34,013 bases of DNA from an uncultured Prevotellaceae bacterium (GCA_947166345.1 CAMVDU010000026.1:1-34013), one strand, 5' to 3'. Shown: positions 8,409 through 17,475, numbered from the stretch's first letter. The notes: a model not told the origin generated them from the letters alone. Made by a program: numbers and translations.

Positions 8409-11400
8409 ATGAAGAAGTTCTTACTTTCTCTCGTGTCGCTGTTTATGTTGACGTTGTTTGCTCAGGCAGGCGAAGTGGTAATTGCTTATCCTGGGGGAAC
8501 AACGACCAACATGACAGGTGAAAATGATGCTGCTGCATTCGGTTTAAGTACGGACGATTGGTCTATTGTTGGAGATAAGGGTAACAACCAGAATCTCCCA
8601 GGCTTGAACAAAGCCGGAGACTTCCGTCTGTATTGGGCTGAAGGTGGAGGCAACACAATCACAATCACTGTAAAAAAGGAAGGCTCTGTAATAAACAAAA
8701 TTAAGAGCATGTCCTTTAATACAGGAAAAGACAATGTTACCGTCAGTGTTGATGGTAACCTCGTAGAACCCGTTGATGGTGAGTACACCATCAATGCCAC
8801 ATCTTTCGTACTTGGTAATGGAAACACATCCAATGTACAGGTACAAATCAAAAACATTCTGCTCGACGTTGAGGGGCTGGGCGGCGAAGTCGCAGCCGTT
8901 GCTACTCCTACGTTCACACCTAACGGTGGTACATTCGTAGGCACTACGAGCGTGGAAATCGCTTGTGAAACTGAGGGTGCTACGATCTACTACTCTATGA
9001 ATGGACAGGATCCCGTTGCTGGCAGTTCTCCACAGTATGGCCGTGCTCTCCCCATCACAGAGACCACGACGGTGAAGGCTATCGCAGTGAAGGGTGACGA
9101 CCAGAGTGCTGTGGCTTCTGCTACATTCACGCAGATCCCCAGCTACTCTTCCTTTGCATCGATGAGCTCATTGGCAAATAATGACCTCTTTGCTTACACT
9201 GGCTCTGCTTTCGTTCTTGCTAACGTTGCTAAGGCTGGATCAAACACAAAGTATGTTTACATCTATGACGGCAACGACTTTGCCCTGATTTATGACCAGA
9301 CTGGCGAAAAGAGCGTTGCTGCCGAGAAGGGTAAGTACATCACCCCAGGTTGGACTGGTAAGGTGAGCATCTTCAACAAGCTGCGTCAGCTCGTTCCCGA
9401 CAACGCTATCGTTGTGAACGACGATCCCGCTCAGCCTGTAAACTATCCTGCTATTGTTCTCGGTAACGCCGTAATGAACCAGGTAATTACCCTGAAGGAC
9501 GTTACATATTTCTCAGTTGATGATAAAAACATTTCTATTACCGTTAACAATGAGGACAAGGACATTTCCGAGGCCCAGGGCGTTTTTGGCTACAACCAGT
9601 TTGGCATAGAGATTCCTGAATTTGTGGAAGGTAAGACCTACCAGATTGTTGGTGCCATTGGTCAGTATAAAGACAAGGTTCAGTTCTGGCCCATCGAGAT
9701 CAAGGAGCAAGTTGAAGAGACTCCCGAGCCCGATCCCGAGTTCTACATTGTTGGTACAATGACCAACTGGCAGATTGACCCCAACTACAAGATGACTCTC
9801 AACGAGAAGGCTGGAGAAGGCATCAAGGAGCTCTCTGTTACTATGACTCTGGCTGCTGGCGATGAGTTCAAGGCTGTTTCGAGTACCGACGGTTCAACTA
9901 TCAAGAGCTGGTTCCCCGATGGTATGGAAAACAACTACGTTATCAGCGAAGCTGGTGACTACACCATCTACTTCCGTCCTAATGCTGACGGTGGTGACGA
10001 CTGGCACTACAATGTGCTCTATGTATCTAAGAAAGTAGAGCCTATCTACATTGAGACTGACCTGACCAGCCAGTTCAGCGCACTTACAGACCGGACGAAG
10101 TGGACTGGTGCTACCGGATACACAGCAACCAACTTCTGCCCCAAAGTTACGACTAACGCTGGTCAGGAGGTTCAGGTATGTGAGAAATACGAAACGACTT
10201 GTGCAAACACAGGCGACGTATTCTATCAGACCGTAACAGGATTGACCCCCGGTACCTACAAGATTGAGCTCTACGGCGGTGCTGCATTCACATTCGGACG
10301 TGGCTTCGGATCAATGGCTTTCACTGGCGACCTGAGCGTTGCTAGCAGCGAGACATATCAGGCTGGTGACAAGATTGAACCTACACAAGAGAACCCAACT
10401 GGCGTAACTCTTAGTGCTACAACATCTGAAGGCGTTTATGGCGGTGAAATCCCCATCTACTATGCTACCAACTTCCCCGACGGAGCCGCTACAGTAGTAC
10501 TTGACGGTGTCGTCGTTGGTGAAAACGGTGAGGTTAAGATTGGTATGTCAAAAACTTCTCAGTCAACCAACTGGCATGTTATCCAGTTGAAGGGTGTTAC
10601 TGCTCAGGTGAATGCTGTTGAGCTCCACGCTAATGAGCTGGCTGCAGCTCAGGCTGCTCTGAACGCTGAGGAGAATGCCATCGTGACTGGCGACGAGAAG
10701 ACCGCTCTTGAGACTGCTATCAGCGAGAATGCTACTGTTGCTGAGCAGACTGCCGACGCTTACAAGGCTGCTATCAAGGCCCTGAGCGACGCTACTGCTG
10801 CCTTCACAGGCGCTAAGGCTGCTTACCAGGCTCTGGCTGACGCTCAGGCTTACCTGGTTGACCTGCCTTACGCAGATGCTGCGAAGAAGCCCGCTGCAGA
10901 AGCTGCTACCAACGCTGCCGACGCTACCGCAAAGGCTGAGGCTCTGATGGTTGCCCTGCGTGCATACTACGAGTCAGCTGCTCTGGCAGAAAACGTTGCA
11001 GGTGCTAAGGTGATGACCGACTCTATCAAGAACCCGAAGGCTGAGGACGGTATCAACAACTGGACAGTTGTTCTGGGTGAAGGTTCTAGCGGCAACATTG
11101 ACGTGAAGAGCAATGAACCATGGACCGACGCTGCTGGTGTTGCTGAGCACAAGTACTTCGACGGTGGTAACTGGGGTGCACAGGCTTGGGACGTTGCTCT
11201 CGAGCAGAAGATTGCCCTGCCTGCCGGTAAGTACCTGCTCACTACGATCGCTCGTGCAGAGAAGGCTGTTGACCTCACTCTCTATGCTGGCGCTGACAGC
11301 GTGAAGATGCCTGCCATCAGCTCTGTAGGCGGCGTATTCAACCGCGGTTGGAACAATGCTGCTGTAGAGTTTGAAATGGCTGAGGCCGACTCTATCGTTA

Positions 11401-14249
11401 TCGGTGTTCGCGGTGTAACCGCTGAGGTTCACAACTGGATGTCATTCTCTGACTTCCGTCTCGTACAGCTGGAAGAGGGTGCTGAGCCCGCTGAGCCTGT
11501 ATACTACGTTGTTGGTACCATGAACAATTGGACTCCAAGCGATGAGTACAAGATGACTCTCAACGAAGAAGCTGAAGGCGTTGTTGAGTACATGATCACA
11601 CTGGATCTGGAGGCTAATGCCGAGCTGAAGGTTGTCAAGAACAACAGCGAGGTATGGTATCCCGAAGGAATGGACAACAACTACGTGATTTCTGAGGATG
11701 GCGAATATACTATCTACTTCCGTCCGAATGCAGACGGTGGCGACGACTGGCACTACAATGTGCTCTATGTATCTAAGAAAGTAGAGCCTATCTACATTGA
11801 GACTGACCTGACTGCTCAGTTCAACAGTTTGGCAACTACACAGTGGACCGGTTCTTCTGGTCAGGTAACTTGGGCTGCTCCAAAGGTAACGACTAACTCT
11901 GGATTAGAAGTTGCTGCTTGGGAGAGATATAACGGCTCTTGTGACTGGACAGGTGAAATTATGTCATCCTCTGTCACAGGCTTGACACCTGGTACCTATA
12001 AGATTGAACTCTATGGTGCTGCTGCATTCACATTCGATCGTGGCTTCGGCTCAACACATTTCACTGGTGATTTCTCTAAGGATAAGAGTGAGACCTATAA
12101 TGAAAATGATGCCATTACTGAAAACACTGGTGTGACGCTCTTTGCAGAAACATCGGAAGGCACAGTATCTGAGGAAATACCTATCTATTATGCAACTAAC
12201 TTTAACACCTCTGGTATTGCAACCGCTACACTGGAGAATGTTGTTGTTGGTGATGCAGGTACAATTAAGATTGGTCTGTCTAAGACATCTACCTCTACCA
12301 ACTGGCACGTTGTTCAGCTGAAGGGTGTGACTGCTCAGGTTGACGCTGTTGAACTGCACGCTTCTGTTCTGGCTGCTGCTCAGGCTGCTCTGAACGCTGA
12401 GGAGAACGCCATCGTGACTGGCGAGGAGAAGACCACTCTTGAGACTGCTATCAGAGAGAATGCTACTGTTGCTGAGCAGACTGCCGACGCTTACAAGGCT
12501 GCTATCAAGGCCCTGAGCGACGCTACTGCTGCCTTCACAGGCGCTAAGGCTGCTTACCAGGCTCTGGCTGACGCTCAGGCTTACCTGGTTGACCTGCCTT
12601 ACGCAGATGCTGCGAAGAAGCCCGCTGCAGAAGCTGCTACCAACGCTGCCGACGCTACCGCAAAGGCTGAGGCTCTGATGGTTGCCCTGCGTGCATACTA
12701 CGAGTCAGCTGCTCTGGCAGAAAACGTTGCAGGTGCTAAGGTGATGACCGACTCTATCAAGAACCCGAAGGCTGAGGACGGTATCAACAACTGGACAGTT
12801 GTTCTGGGTGAAGGTTCTAGCGGCAACATTGACGTGAAGAGCAATGAACCATGGACCGACGCTGCTGGTGTTGCTGAGCACAAGTACTTCGACGGTGGTA
12901 ACTGGGGTGCACAGGCTTGGGACGTTGCTCTCGAGCAGAAGATTGCCCTGCCTGCCGGTAAGTACCTGCTCACTACGATCGCTCGTGCAGAGAAGGCTGT
13001 TGACCTCACTCTCTATGCTGGCGCTGACAGCGTGAAGATGCCTGCCATCAGCTCTGTAGGCGGCGTATTCAACCGCGGTTGGAACAATGCTGCTGTAGAG
13101 TTTGAAATGGCTGAGGCCGACTCTATCGTTATCGGTGTTCGCGGTGTGACTAACGCACAGTACAACTGGATGTCGTTCTCTGACTTCCGTCTTGTACAGC
13201 TGGAAGAGCCCGCTGTTGCACCTACGTACTACGTTGTTGGTACAATGAACGATTGGACTCCAAGCGATGAGTACAAGATGACTCTCAACGAAGAAGCTGA
13301 AGGCACTGAGTACATGTTCACATTCGATGCAGAGGCTAACACTGAGCTCAAGGTTGTGAAGGGCAATAAGGATGTTTGGTATCCCGACGGAATGGACAAC
13401 AACTTCCAGATTAGCGATGCTGGTAACTACACCATCTACTTCCGTCCGAATGCTGACGGTGGCGACAACTGGTACTATCAGTATATCTTTGCTATCAAGA
13501 ACGAGAGCGAGGAACTTATCCGCTCTTGGGACTTCACTCAGTGGAGCGAGGAAACCGTTGCTAACCTGAAGGCTGACGCTGCTGCAAGCAAGCTTGAAGG
13601 CTGGAGCGATGTAGAGAAGAAGACTGACGCTGAGGCTGATGCCGATCCTACAGAAGCTTCTAAGGACAACTGCTTCTGGTTGACCGATGCTAATGGTGGC
13701 GAGCTGACTGCTAATGGTGTGGTTATCAAAGAGCTCAAGGGTCTTGTATTCGATGCTGGCTATGCACAGAAGCGTTCACTTGCTATTGCTGTGAACTATC
13801 CTTCTACCTCTCTTGGTGACTACGCTGGTCCAGCTTACCTGTGGCTTGGTGGTGGTGGCAGCAAGCAGACCGTACCTTGCTTCACAATTCCTACTGTAAA
13901 GGCTGGTCAGTACATCACTGTTGAGATGGAATCACACAAGCCATCTGATGCTCGTGGCATTGAGTTATATGCAAACACTTATGCTTCTGAGAACAAGATC
14001 GGTGAGGCCTTTAAGCCTACCGAGAAGGCTACTAATAGTTGGAAGATTGAAGAGGACTGCGACGTTGTGGTCTGGAACACCAGCGGTTGCCATATCTACA
14101 CCCTCAGCGTAGATGATGTACCCACTGCAATCACCACTATCAATGCAAACGTGGAAGCTAAGGGCATCTACAACATGAACGGTCAGAAGGTGAACAAGGC
14201 TCAGAAGGGTCTCTACATCATCAATGGCAAAAAGGTCGTGATTAAGTGA
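8409..14249 (+). CDS. Giant secreted multidomain carbohydrate-binding-like surface protein with internal duplication (1946 aa)
   Basis: A signal peptide (residues 1-20, ...TLFAQA before GE) is followed by a beta domain (21-155) and a chitobiase/hexosaminidase C-terminal-like module (166-240, GATIYYSMNGQDPV). Next come an OB-like domain (243-440) and the first SusE/SusF-like starch-binding module (444-543). Two long repeats follow, each made of a jelly-roll domain (549-740; 1128-1313), an Ala-rich FIVAR-like helical bundle (740-850; 1315-1434) and another jelly-roll (860-1025; 1445-1599). SusE/SusF-like modules 2 and 3 (1029-1126; 1605-1698) each follow a long repeat. A last beta domain (1703-1915) ends in a sorting-type tail (YNMNGQKVNKAQKG...GKKVVIK). 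No catalytic site is recognised. A cell-surface glycan-binding role is inferred. The upstream A/T-rich leader resembles that of the paralogue at 930, but no clear -7 box was found. Confidence 0.85.
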   Translation: MKKFLLSLVSLFMLTLFAQAGEVVIAYPGGTTTNMTGENDAAAFGLSTDDWSIVGDKGNNQNLPGLNKAGDFRLYWAEGGGNTITITVKKEGSVINKIKSMSFNTGKDNVTVSVDGNLVEPVDGEYTINATSFVLGNGNTSNVQVQIKNILLDVEGLGGEVAAVATPTFTPNGGTFVGTTSVEIACETEGATIYYSMNGQDPVAGSSPQYGRALPITETTTVKAIAVKGDDQSAVASATFTQIPSYSSFASMSSLANNDLFAYTGSAFVLANVAKAGSNTKYVYIYDGNDFALIYDQTGEKSVAAEKGKYITPGWTGKVSIFNKLRQLVPDNAIVVNDDPAQPVNYPAIVLGNAVMNQVITLKDVTYFSVDDKNISITVNNEDKDISEAQGVFGYNQFGIEIPEFVEGKTYQIVGAIGQYKDKVQFWPIEIKEQVEETPEPDPEFYIVGTMTNWQIDPNYKMTLNEKAGEGIKELSVTMTLAAGDEFKAVSSTDGSTIKSWFPDGMENNYVISEAGDYTIYFRPNADGGDDWHYNVLYVSKKVEPIYIETDLTSQFSALTDRTKWTGATGYTATNFCPKVTTNAGQEVQVCEKYETTCANTGDVFYQTVTGLTPGTYKIELYGGAAFTFGRGFGSMAFTGDLSVASSETYQAGDKIEPTQENPTGVTLSATTSEGVYGGEIPIYYATNFPDGAATVVLDGVVVGENGEVKIGMSKTSQSTNWHVIQLKGVTAQVNAVELHANELAAAQAALNAEENAIVTGDEKTALETAISENATVAEQTADAYKAAIKALSDATAAFTGAKAAYQALADAQAYLVDLPYADAAKKPAAEAATNAADATAKAEALMVALRAYYESAALAENVAGAKVMTDSIKNPKAEDGINNWTVVLGEGSSGNIDVKSNEPWTDAAGVAEHKYFDGGNWGAQAWDVALEQKIALPAGKYLLTTIARAEKAVDLTLYAGADSVKMPAISSVGGVFNRGWNNAAVEFEMAEADSIVIGVRGVTAEVHNWMSFSDFRLVQLEEGAEPAEPVYYVVGTMNNWTPSDEYKMTLNEEAEGVVEYMITLDLEANAELKVVKNNSEVWYPEGMDNNYVISEDGEYTIYFRPNADGGDDWHYNVLYVSKKVEPIYIETDLTAQFNSLATTQWTGSSGQVTWAAPKVTTNSGLEVAAWERYNGSCDWTGEIMSSSVTGLTPGTYKIELYGAAAFTFDRGFGSTHFTGDFSKDKSETYNENDAITENTGVTLFAETSEGTVSEEIPIYYATNFNTSGIATATLENVVVGDAGTIKIGLSKTSTSTNWHVVQLKGVTAQVDAVELHASVLAAAQAALNAEENAIVTGEEKTTLETAIRENATVAEQTADAYKAAIKALSDATAAFTGAKAAYQALADAQAYLVDLPYADAAKKPAAEAATNAADATAKAEALMVALRAYYESAALAENVAGAKVMTDSIKNPKAEDGINNWTVVLGEGSSGNIDVKSNEPWTDAAGVAEHKYFDGGNWGAQAWDVALEQKIALPAGKYLLTTIARAEKAVDLTLYAGADSVKMPAISSVGGVFNRGWNNAAVEFEMAEADSIVIGVRGVTNAQYNWMSFSDFRLVQLEEPAVAPTYYVVGTMNDWTPSDEYKMTLNEEAEGTEYMFTFDAEANTELKVVKGNKDVWYPDGMDNNFQISDAGNYTIYFRPNADGGDNWYYQYIFAIKNESEELIRSWDFTQWSEETVANLKADAAASKLEGWSDVEKKTDAEADADPTEASKDNCFWLTDANGGELTANGVVIKELKGLVFDAGYAQKRSLAIAVNYPSTSLGDYAGPAYLWLGGGGSKQTVPCFTIPTVKAGQYITVEMESHKPSDARGIELYANTYASENKIGEAFKPTEKATNSWKIEEDCDVVVWNTSGCHIYTLSVDDVPTAITTINANVEAKGIYNMNGQKVNKAQKGLYIINGKKVVIK
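10725..11416 (+). repeat. Internal duplication in giant gene 2, copy A (692 bp)
   Basis: By line-by-line reading this segment is identical to 12456-13147, offset 1731 bp (577 codons, in frame). It encodes the helical FIVAR-like linker and most of the following jelly-roll. Sequence on both sides diverges at once: c versus a at 10724/12455, and a versus g at 11417/13148. Confidence 0.9.
12456..13147 (+). repeat. Internal duplication in giant gene 2, copy B (692 bp)
   Basis: Second copy of the 10725-11416 segment. The surrounding jelly-roll and SusE/SusF-like modules are homologous but clearly diverged between the two units, so perfect identity confined to this block points to recent gene conversion or a recent crossover. 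Confidence 0.9.
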
Positions 14250-14257
14250 ACCTCTCC

Positions 14258-14336
14258 CTCTGCGGGCAAACCGCAGAGAACTGAAAAAAAATAATCAAGG
14301 GCGCCCCCATGCGAAAGGCATCGGGGGTGCCTTTTT
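14258..14336 (+). terminator. Tandem hairpins and terminator of giant gene 2
   Basis: The CTCTGCGG/CCGCAGAG stem (14258-14278) is followed by a strong stem, GGCGCCCCC (14300-14308) with GGGGGTGCC (14323-14331, one G-T pair), extended inside by ATGC/GCAT, and a run of T (14332-14336). It parallels 7235-7309. Confidence 0.88.
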
Positions 14337-14367
14337 ATATAAAAATGTAAGATAAAACAAGGAAAAG

Positions 14368-14399
14368 TTTGGCAGATTGAAAGATTATGAGTAATTTTG
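14368..14399 (+). promoter_or_regulatory. argR promoter
   Basis: TTTG (14368-14371), a 20-bp spacer and TAATTTTG (14392-14399) fit the Bacteroidetes consensus, 30 bp before the argR start. Confidence 0.75.
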
Positions 14400-14429
14400 C
14401 AGCCAAAATGAATAAATATCCTGTCAAAC

Positions 14430-14906
14430 ATGAGAGAGAAAGACAACAGACTTGAAGCACTAAGGCTTATCATCTCAAGCCAGCAGCTGGGTAGTCAAGA
14501 CGAGCTGCTGAAGGAACTACACAAGGAGGGATTCCAACTGACACAGGCCACACTGAGCCGCGACCTGAAGCAACTGAAGGTGGCTAAGGCTGCAACAATG
14601 GATGGCAGCTACGTCTATGTATTGCCCAACGAAACGATGTACAAGCGTGTGTCAACGCCATCATCCACCCGCGAGATGATGCAGGTGTCAGGAGTACTCA
14701 GCATCACCTTCTCTGGCAACATCGGTGTCATCAAGACGCGCACGGGCTATGCCAGCGCCATTGCATGGAACATTGATGCCCACCAGTTGCCCCAGATCCT
14801 GGGAACGGTGGCTGGTGCCGACACCATCCTCTTTGTCGTCAAGGAGGGCGTGACCCAGCATGAGGTCATCGATGCTTTATCGACAGTGATTCAGGGAGTG
14901 AAATAA
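14430..14906 (+). CDS. argR: Arginine repressor ArgR
   Basis: At 158 aa this has the normal ArgR length. The N-terminal winged helix (about 5-70) carries GSQDELLKELHKEGFQLTQA followed by TLSRDLKQL; Ser43-Arg44 are the conserved DNA-contacting pair of ArgR. The C-terminal oligomerisation and arginine-binding domain contains GTVAGADTI (125-133), matching the GT(I/V)AGxDT signature that binds L-arginine at the trimer interface. The family forms hexamers that repress arginine biosynthesis genes when arginine is bound; no arg genes lie in this window, so its targets are elsewhere. It has its own promoter and a short possible terminator (AAGGAC/GTCCTT, 14905-14926, then T). The XRE-cupin gene follows 87 bp later. 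Confidence 0.93.
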   Translation: MREKDNRLEALRLIISSQQLGSQDELLKELHKEGFQLTQATLSRDLKQLKVAKAATMDGSYVYVLPNETMYKRVSTPSSTREMMQVSGVLSITFSGNIGVIKTRTGYASAIAWNIDAHQLPQILGTVAGADTILFVVKEGVTQHEVIDALSTVIQGVK

Positions 14907-14951
14907 GGACGAGAGAACGAGTCCTTTTTGACGAGAGAACGAGAAGACGAG
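14905..14951. repeat. GACGAGAGAACGAG repeat after argR (two units, 22-bp spacing)
   Basis: GACGAGAGAACGAG occurs at 14908-14921 and 14930-14943, offset 22. The first copy sits inside a weak stem, AAGGAC/GTCCTT, followed by TTT that may terminate argR. The same word recurs at 15550-15563 on the other side of the XRE-cupin gene. Confidence 0.8.
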
Positions 14952-14993
14952 TTATTATTATTCTAATTCGTTTCCACATAAACAAGAAACAAT

Positions 14994-15551
14994 ATGGATG
15001 AGCAACTGAAACAGATTGGACAGCGACTGAAGGGACTGCGCGACGTGCTGGACCTGACAGCGGAAGAGGTGGCAGAGACCATCGGCATTGACGTAGAGAA
15101 ATACCTGAAGATTGAGGAGGGCGAGAGCGACATCACCATCTCGAAACTGATGACGATAGCCCATAAATACGGCGTCTCGACGGAAGAGCTGATCTTCGCC
15201 GAGGCACCCCACATGAAATCCTACTGCGTGGTGCGCAAGGGACAGGGTATGAGCATAGAGCGCACCAAGGCCTACAAGTATCAGAGTCTGGTGGGCGGCT
15301 TCGTCAACCACAAAGCTGACGTCTTTATCGTTACGGTAGAGCCAAAGCCAGGCGCAACGACCATCTACAAGAACGCACACCCAGGACAGGAGTTCAACCT
15401 CGTGCTCGAAGGCTCGATGGAGCTCTACATCGGTGGCAAGACAATGGTACTGGAAGAGGGCGACAGCATCTACTTCGACTCGTCAAAGCCCCACGGCATG
15501 CTGGCCAAGGGCGATAAGCCAGTGAAGTTCCTGGCATTCACAGTGGAATGA
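14994..15551 (+). CDS. XRE-family regulator with C-terminal cupin domain
   Basis: 185 aa. Residues 8-63 form an XRE/HTH_3 helix-turn-helix (LTAEEVAETIGIDVEKYLKI, ...TISKLMTIAHKYGVSTEEL). Residues 112-183 form a cupin_2 barrel with the expected pattern (P-G-x-T, H129PGQEF, VLEGSMELYIGGK, H167GM), which in this family can sense a small ligand. The gene directly precedes an acyl-CoA synthetase, 100 bp apart on the same strand; the arrangement suggests that this regulator controls, or senses a product of, that enzyme (inference). GACGAGAGAACGAG-type repeats flank the gene on both sides, and no distinct promoter was identified, so it may be read from argR. Confidence 0.88.
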   Translation: MDEQLKQIGQRLKGLRDVLDLTAEEVAETIGIDVEKYLKIEEGESDITISKLMTIAHKYGVSTEELIFAEAPHMKSYCVVRKGQGMSIERTKAYKYQSLVGGFVNHKADVFIVTVEPKPGATTIYKNAHPGQEFNLVLEGSMELYIGGKTMVLEEGDSIYFDSSKPHGMLAKGDKPVKFLAFTVE

Positions 15552-15645
15552 CGAGAGAACGAGTTTTTTGACGAGAAGACGAGAGAACGAAAAAGGATAA
15601 CGTTCGACATAACGACTCAACGACTTAACGTTATAACGAAAGAGA
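15550..15645. repeat. Simple repeats between XRE-cupin and acyl-CoA synthetase genes
   Basis: Three GACGAG/GAACGA-type words (15550-15591) are followed by an AACG-rich stretch (AACGTT, ATAACGACT, CAACGACTTAACG, TTATAACG; about 15600-15641). The repeat starts at the stop codon of the upstream gene. Confidence 0.75.
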
Positions 15646-15651
15646 CAAGAA

Positions 15652-17349
15652 ATGATAGAAAGATTCCTGAAGCAGACGAGCTTCACCTCAGTCGAAGATT
15701 ACAATAAGAACCTGGAGTTCATCATCCCAGAGCACTTTAACTTTGCCTACGACGTCATGGACGAGTGGGCAAAGGAAGAACCTGAACGTCTGGCACTGCT
15801 GTGGACCAACGACCAGGGAGAAGAGATACGTGCCACCTTCGCACAGCTGAAAGAGCAGAGCGACCAGGCCGCCAGCTACCTGCAGACGCTGGGCATCGGC
15901 AAGGGCGACCCCGTGATGCTCATCCTGAAGCGCCGCTACGAGTGGTGGATCGTGATGCTGGCCCTGTGTAAGATTGGTGCCATCGTCATCCCTGCCACCC
16001 ACATGCTGACCAAGCACGATATAGTATATAGGAACACGCGCGCAGACATCAAGGCTATCATCTGTGCCAACGACCCCTATATTACGGAGGAGATCGGCCT
16101 CTCAGTGGAAGAAAGTCCCACCTTGAAACACGTGATTGTTGTAGGCGACATAGAAGAGGCGGTAGCAAACTCTACACTCTACACCCAACACTCTACACTT
16201 TGCCATTCTTGGCAAGAAGAGTGGCAAGAGGCCCCCAAGTTCGTGCGTCCATCCTTTGTCAACGACAACGAAGACACAATGATCATGTACTTCACCAGCG
16301 GTACCAGTGGCGAGCCTAAGATGGTGGCCCACGACTACCTCTATGCGATGGGACACTTGACGACAGGTGTGTTCTGGCACAACCTGCACAAGGGTTCGCT
16401 CCACCTCACCGTTGCCGATACGGGATGGGGCAAGGCTGTATGGGGTAAGTTCTACGGACAGTGGTTTGCCGGAGCTACGGTCTTCGTATTCGACCACGAG
16501 AAGTTCAATGCCGACACACTATTGCGCCAGATGGAGAAATACAAGGTGACAAGCTTCTGCGCGCCACCCACCATCTATCGATTCATGATTCGTGAGGACT
16601 TGTCGAAATATGACCTGTCATCGCTCGAGTATTGCTGCACAGCTGGTGAGGCTCTGAACCCCGCTGTGTTCGACAAGCTCAAGGAACTGATAGGCCTCAA
16701 CATTATGGAAGGCTTCGGACAGACCGAGACCACTATGACACTGGGCACCTTCCCCTGGATGAAGCCGAAGCCAGGCTCAATGGGTATTCCCAACGCCCAG
16801 TACGAGATCGACCTGCTGCGTGCCGACGGTACGCCGTGCGAGGATGGTGAGAAGGGCGAGATCGTCGTTCGCGTGGGTAACAAGAAGCCCGTAGGACTGT
16901 TCAAAGGCTACTACCGCGATGAAGAGAAAACCCGCGAGGCCTGGCACAACGGCATCTACCATACAGGCGATATGGCTTGGCGCGATGAGGATGGCTACTA
17001 CTGGTTTGAGGGTCGTATCGACGACGTCATCAAGTCGTCAGGCTATCGCATTGGTCCGTTTGAGGTAGAGAGTGCGCTGATGACTCACCCCGCTGTCGTA
17101 GAGTGTGCCATCACAGGCGTACCTGACGATGTGCGCGGCATGGTGGTGAAAGCTACGGTGGTACTGGGCAAGGAATGGAAATCCAAGGCTGGTGACGACC
17201 TGATTAAGGAACTGCAGCAGCACGTCAAGAAAGTGACAGCTCCCTACAAGTACCCGCGTATCATTGAGTTTGTAGATGAGCTGCCAAAGACCATATCCGG
17301 CAAGATCCGTCGTGTGGAAATCAGGCAAAAAGATCAAAAGACAACCTGA
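15652..17349 (+). CDS. AMP-forming acyl-CoA synthetase (medium-chain acyl-CoA ligase type)
   Basis: 565 aa, within the usual 540-580 aa of acetyl-/medium-chain acyl-CoA synthetases. ANL-superfamily motifs are intact and in order: P-loop TSGTSGEPK (215-223), EGFGQTET (353-360), YHTGD (436-440, Asp440 for ribose), GRIDDVIKSSGYRIG hinge region (about 451-465), and KTISGKIRR with catalytic Lys551, the lysine commonly acetylated in relatives. It would activate a carboxylic acid to acyl-AMP and then acyl-CoA in the cytoplasm; the chain length cannot be read from sequence. An unusual feature is an in-frame CTCTACA-type repeat at 16158-16198, coding ANSTLYTQHSTL before the P-loop domain, in a variable linker. 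The neighbouring XRE-cupin gene probably regulates it. Confidence 0.9.
   Translation: MIERFLKQTSFTSVEDYNKNLEFIIPEHFNFAYDVMDEWAKEEPERLALLWTNDQGEEIRATFAQLKEQSDQAASYLQTLGIGKGDPVMLILKRRYEWWIVMLALCKIGAIVIPATHMLTKHDIVYRNTRADIKAIICANDPYITEEIGLSVEESPTLKHVIVVGDIEEAVANSTLYTQHSTLCHSWQEEWQEAPKFVRPSFVNDNEDTMIMYFTSGTSGEPKMVAHDYLYAMGHLTTGVFWHNLHKGSLHLTVADTGWGKAVWGKFYGQWFAGATVFVFDHEKFNADTLLRQMEKYKVTSFCAPPTIYRFMIREDLSKYDLSSLEYCCTAGEALNPAVFDKLKELIGLNIMEGFGQTETTMTLGTFPWMKPKPGSMGIPNAQYEIDLLRADGTPCEDGEKGEIVVRVGNKKPVGLFKGYYRDEEKTREAWHNGIYHTGDMAWRDEDGYYWFEGRIDDVIKSSGYRIGPFEVESALMTHPAVVECAITGVPDDVRGMVVKATVVLGKEWKSKAGDDLIKELQQHVKKVTAPYKYPRIIEFVDELPKTISGKIRRVEIRQKDQKTT
16158..16198 (-). repeat. Dispersed CTCTACA element inside the acyl-CoA synthetase gene
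   Basis: The block 16158-16183 (26 bp, starting GGCGGTAGCAAACTCTACAC) is identical to the reverse complement of the element just before the IVP-type gene (about 30654-30679), and it continues with further CTCTACA-like units. The match extends past the simple repeat into the fixed GGCGGTAGCAAA part, so this is a dispersed element, not chance low complexity. It is read in frame. Confidence 0.85.
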
Positions 17350-17363
17350 TTATCATATTATTA

Positions 17364-17453
17364 AAGACAACAGAGACAACAAAGACAACCTTTTTTCGAT
17401 GTACATTCGTTTGGCAGTCAAGAAATAGTTGTCTTTGTTGTCTCTGTTGTCTT
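17364..17453. terminator. 26-bp perfect inverted repeat between convergent genes
   Basis: Left arm 17364-17389 (AAGACAACAGAGACAACAAA + GACAAC) and right arm 17428-17453 are perfect reverse complements with a 38-bp loop; each arm is a 9-bp word repeat (ArAGACAAC). A further partial copy (TTTGTTGTCTTTA) runs to the kbl stop codon at 17476. It lies between the acyl-CoA synthetase (plus) and kbl (minus) and could end transcription from both sides (inference). T runs occur in the loop, not after the stem. Confidence 0.7.
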
Positions 17454-17475
17454 CTTTATAATCTCTTTGTTGTCT

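Noticed and set aside
15550..15645. Insertion sequence remnant between the XRE-cupin and acyl-CoA synthetase genes
   Set aside because: Only word repeats are present, with no transposase fragment and no terminal inverted repeats.
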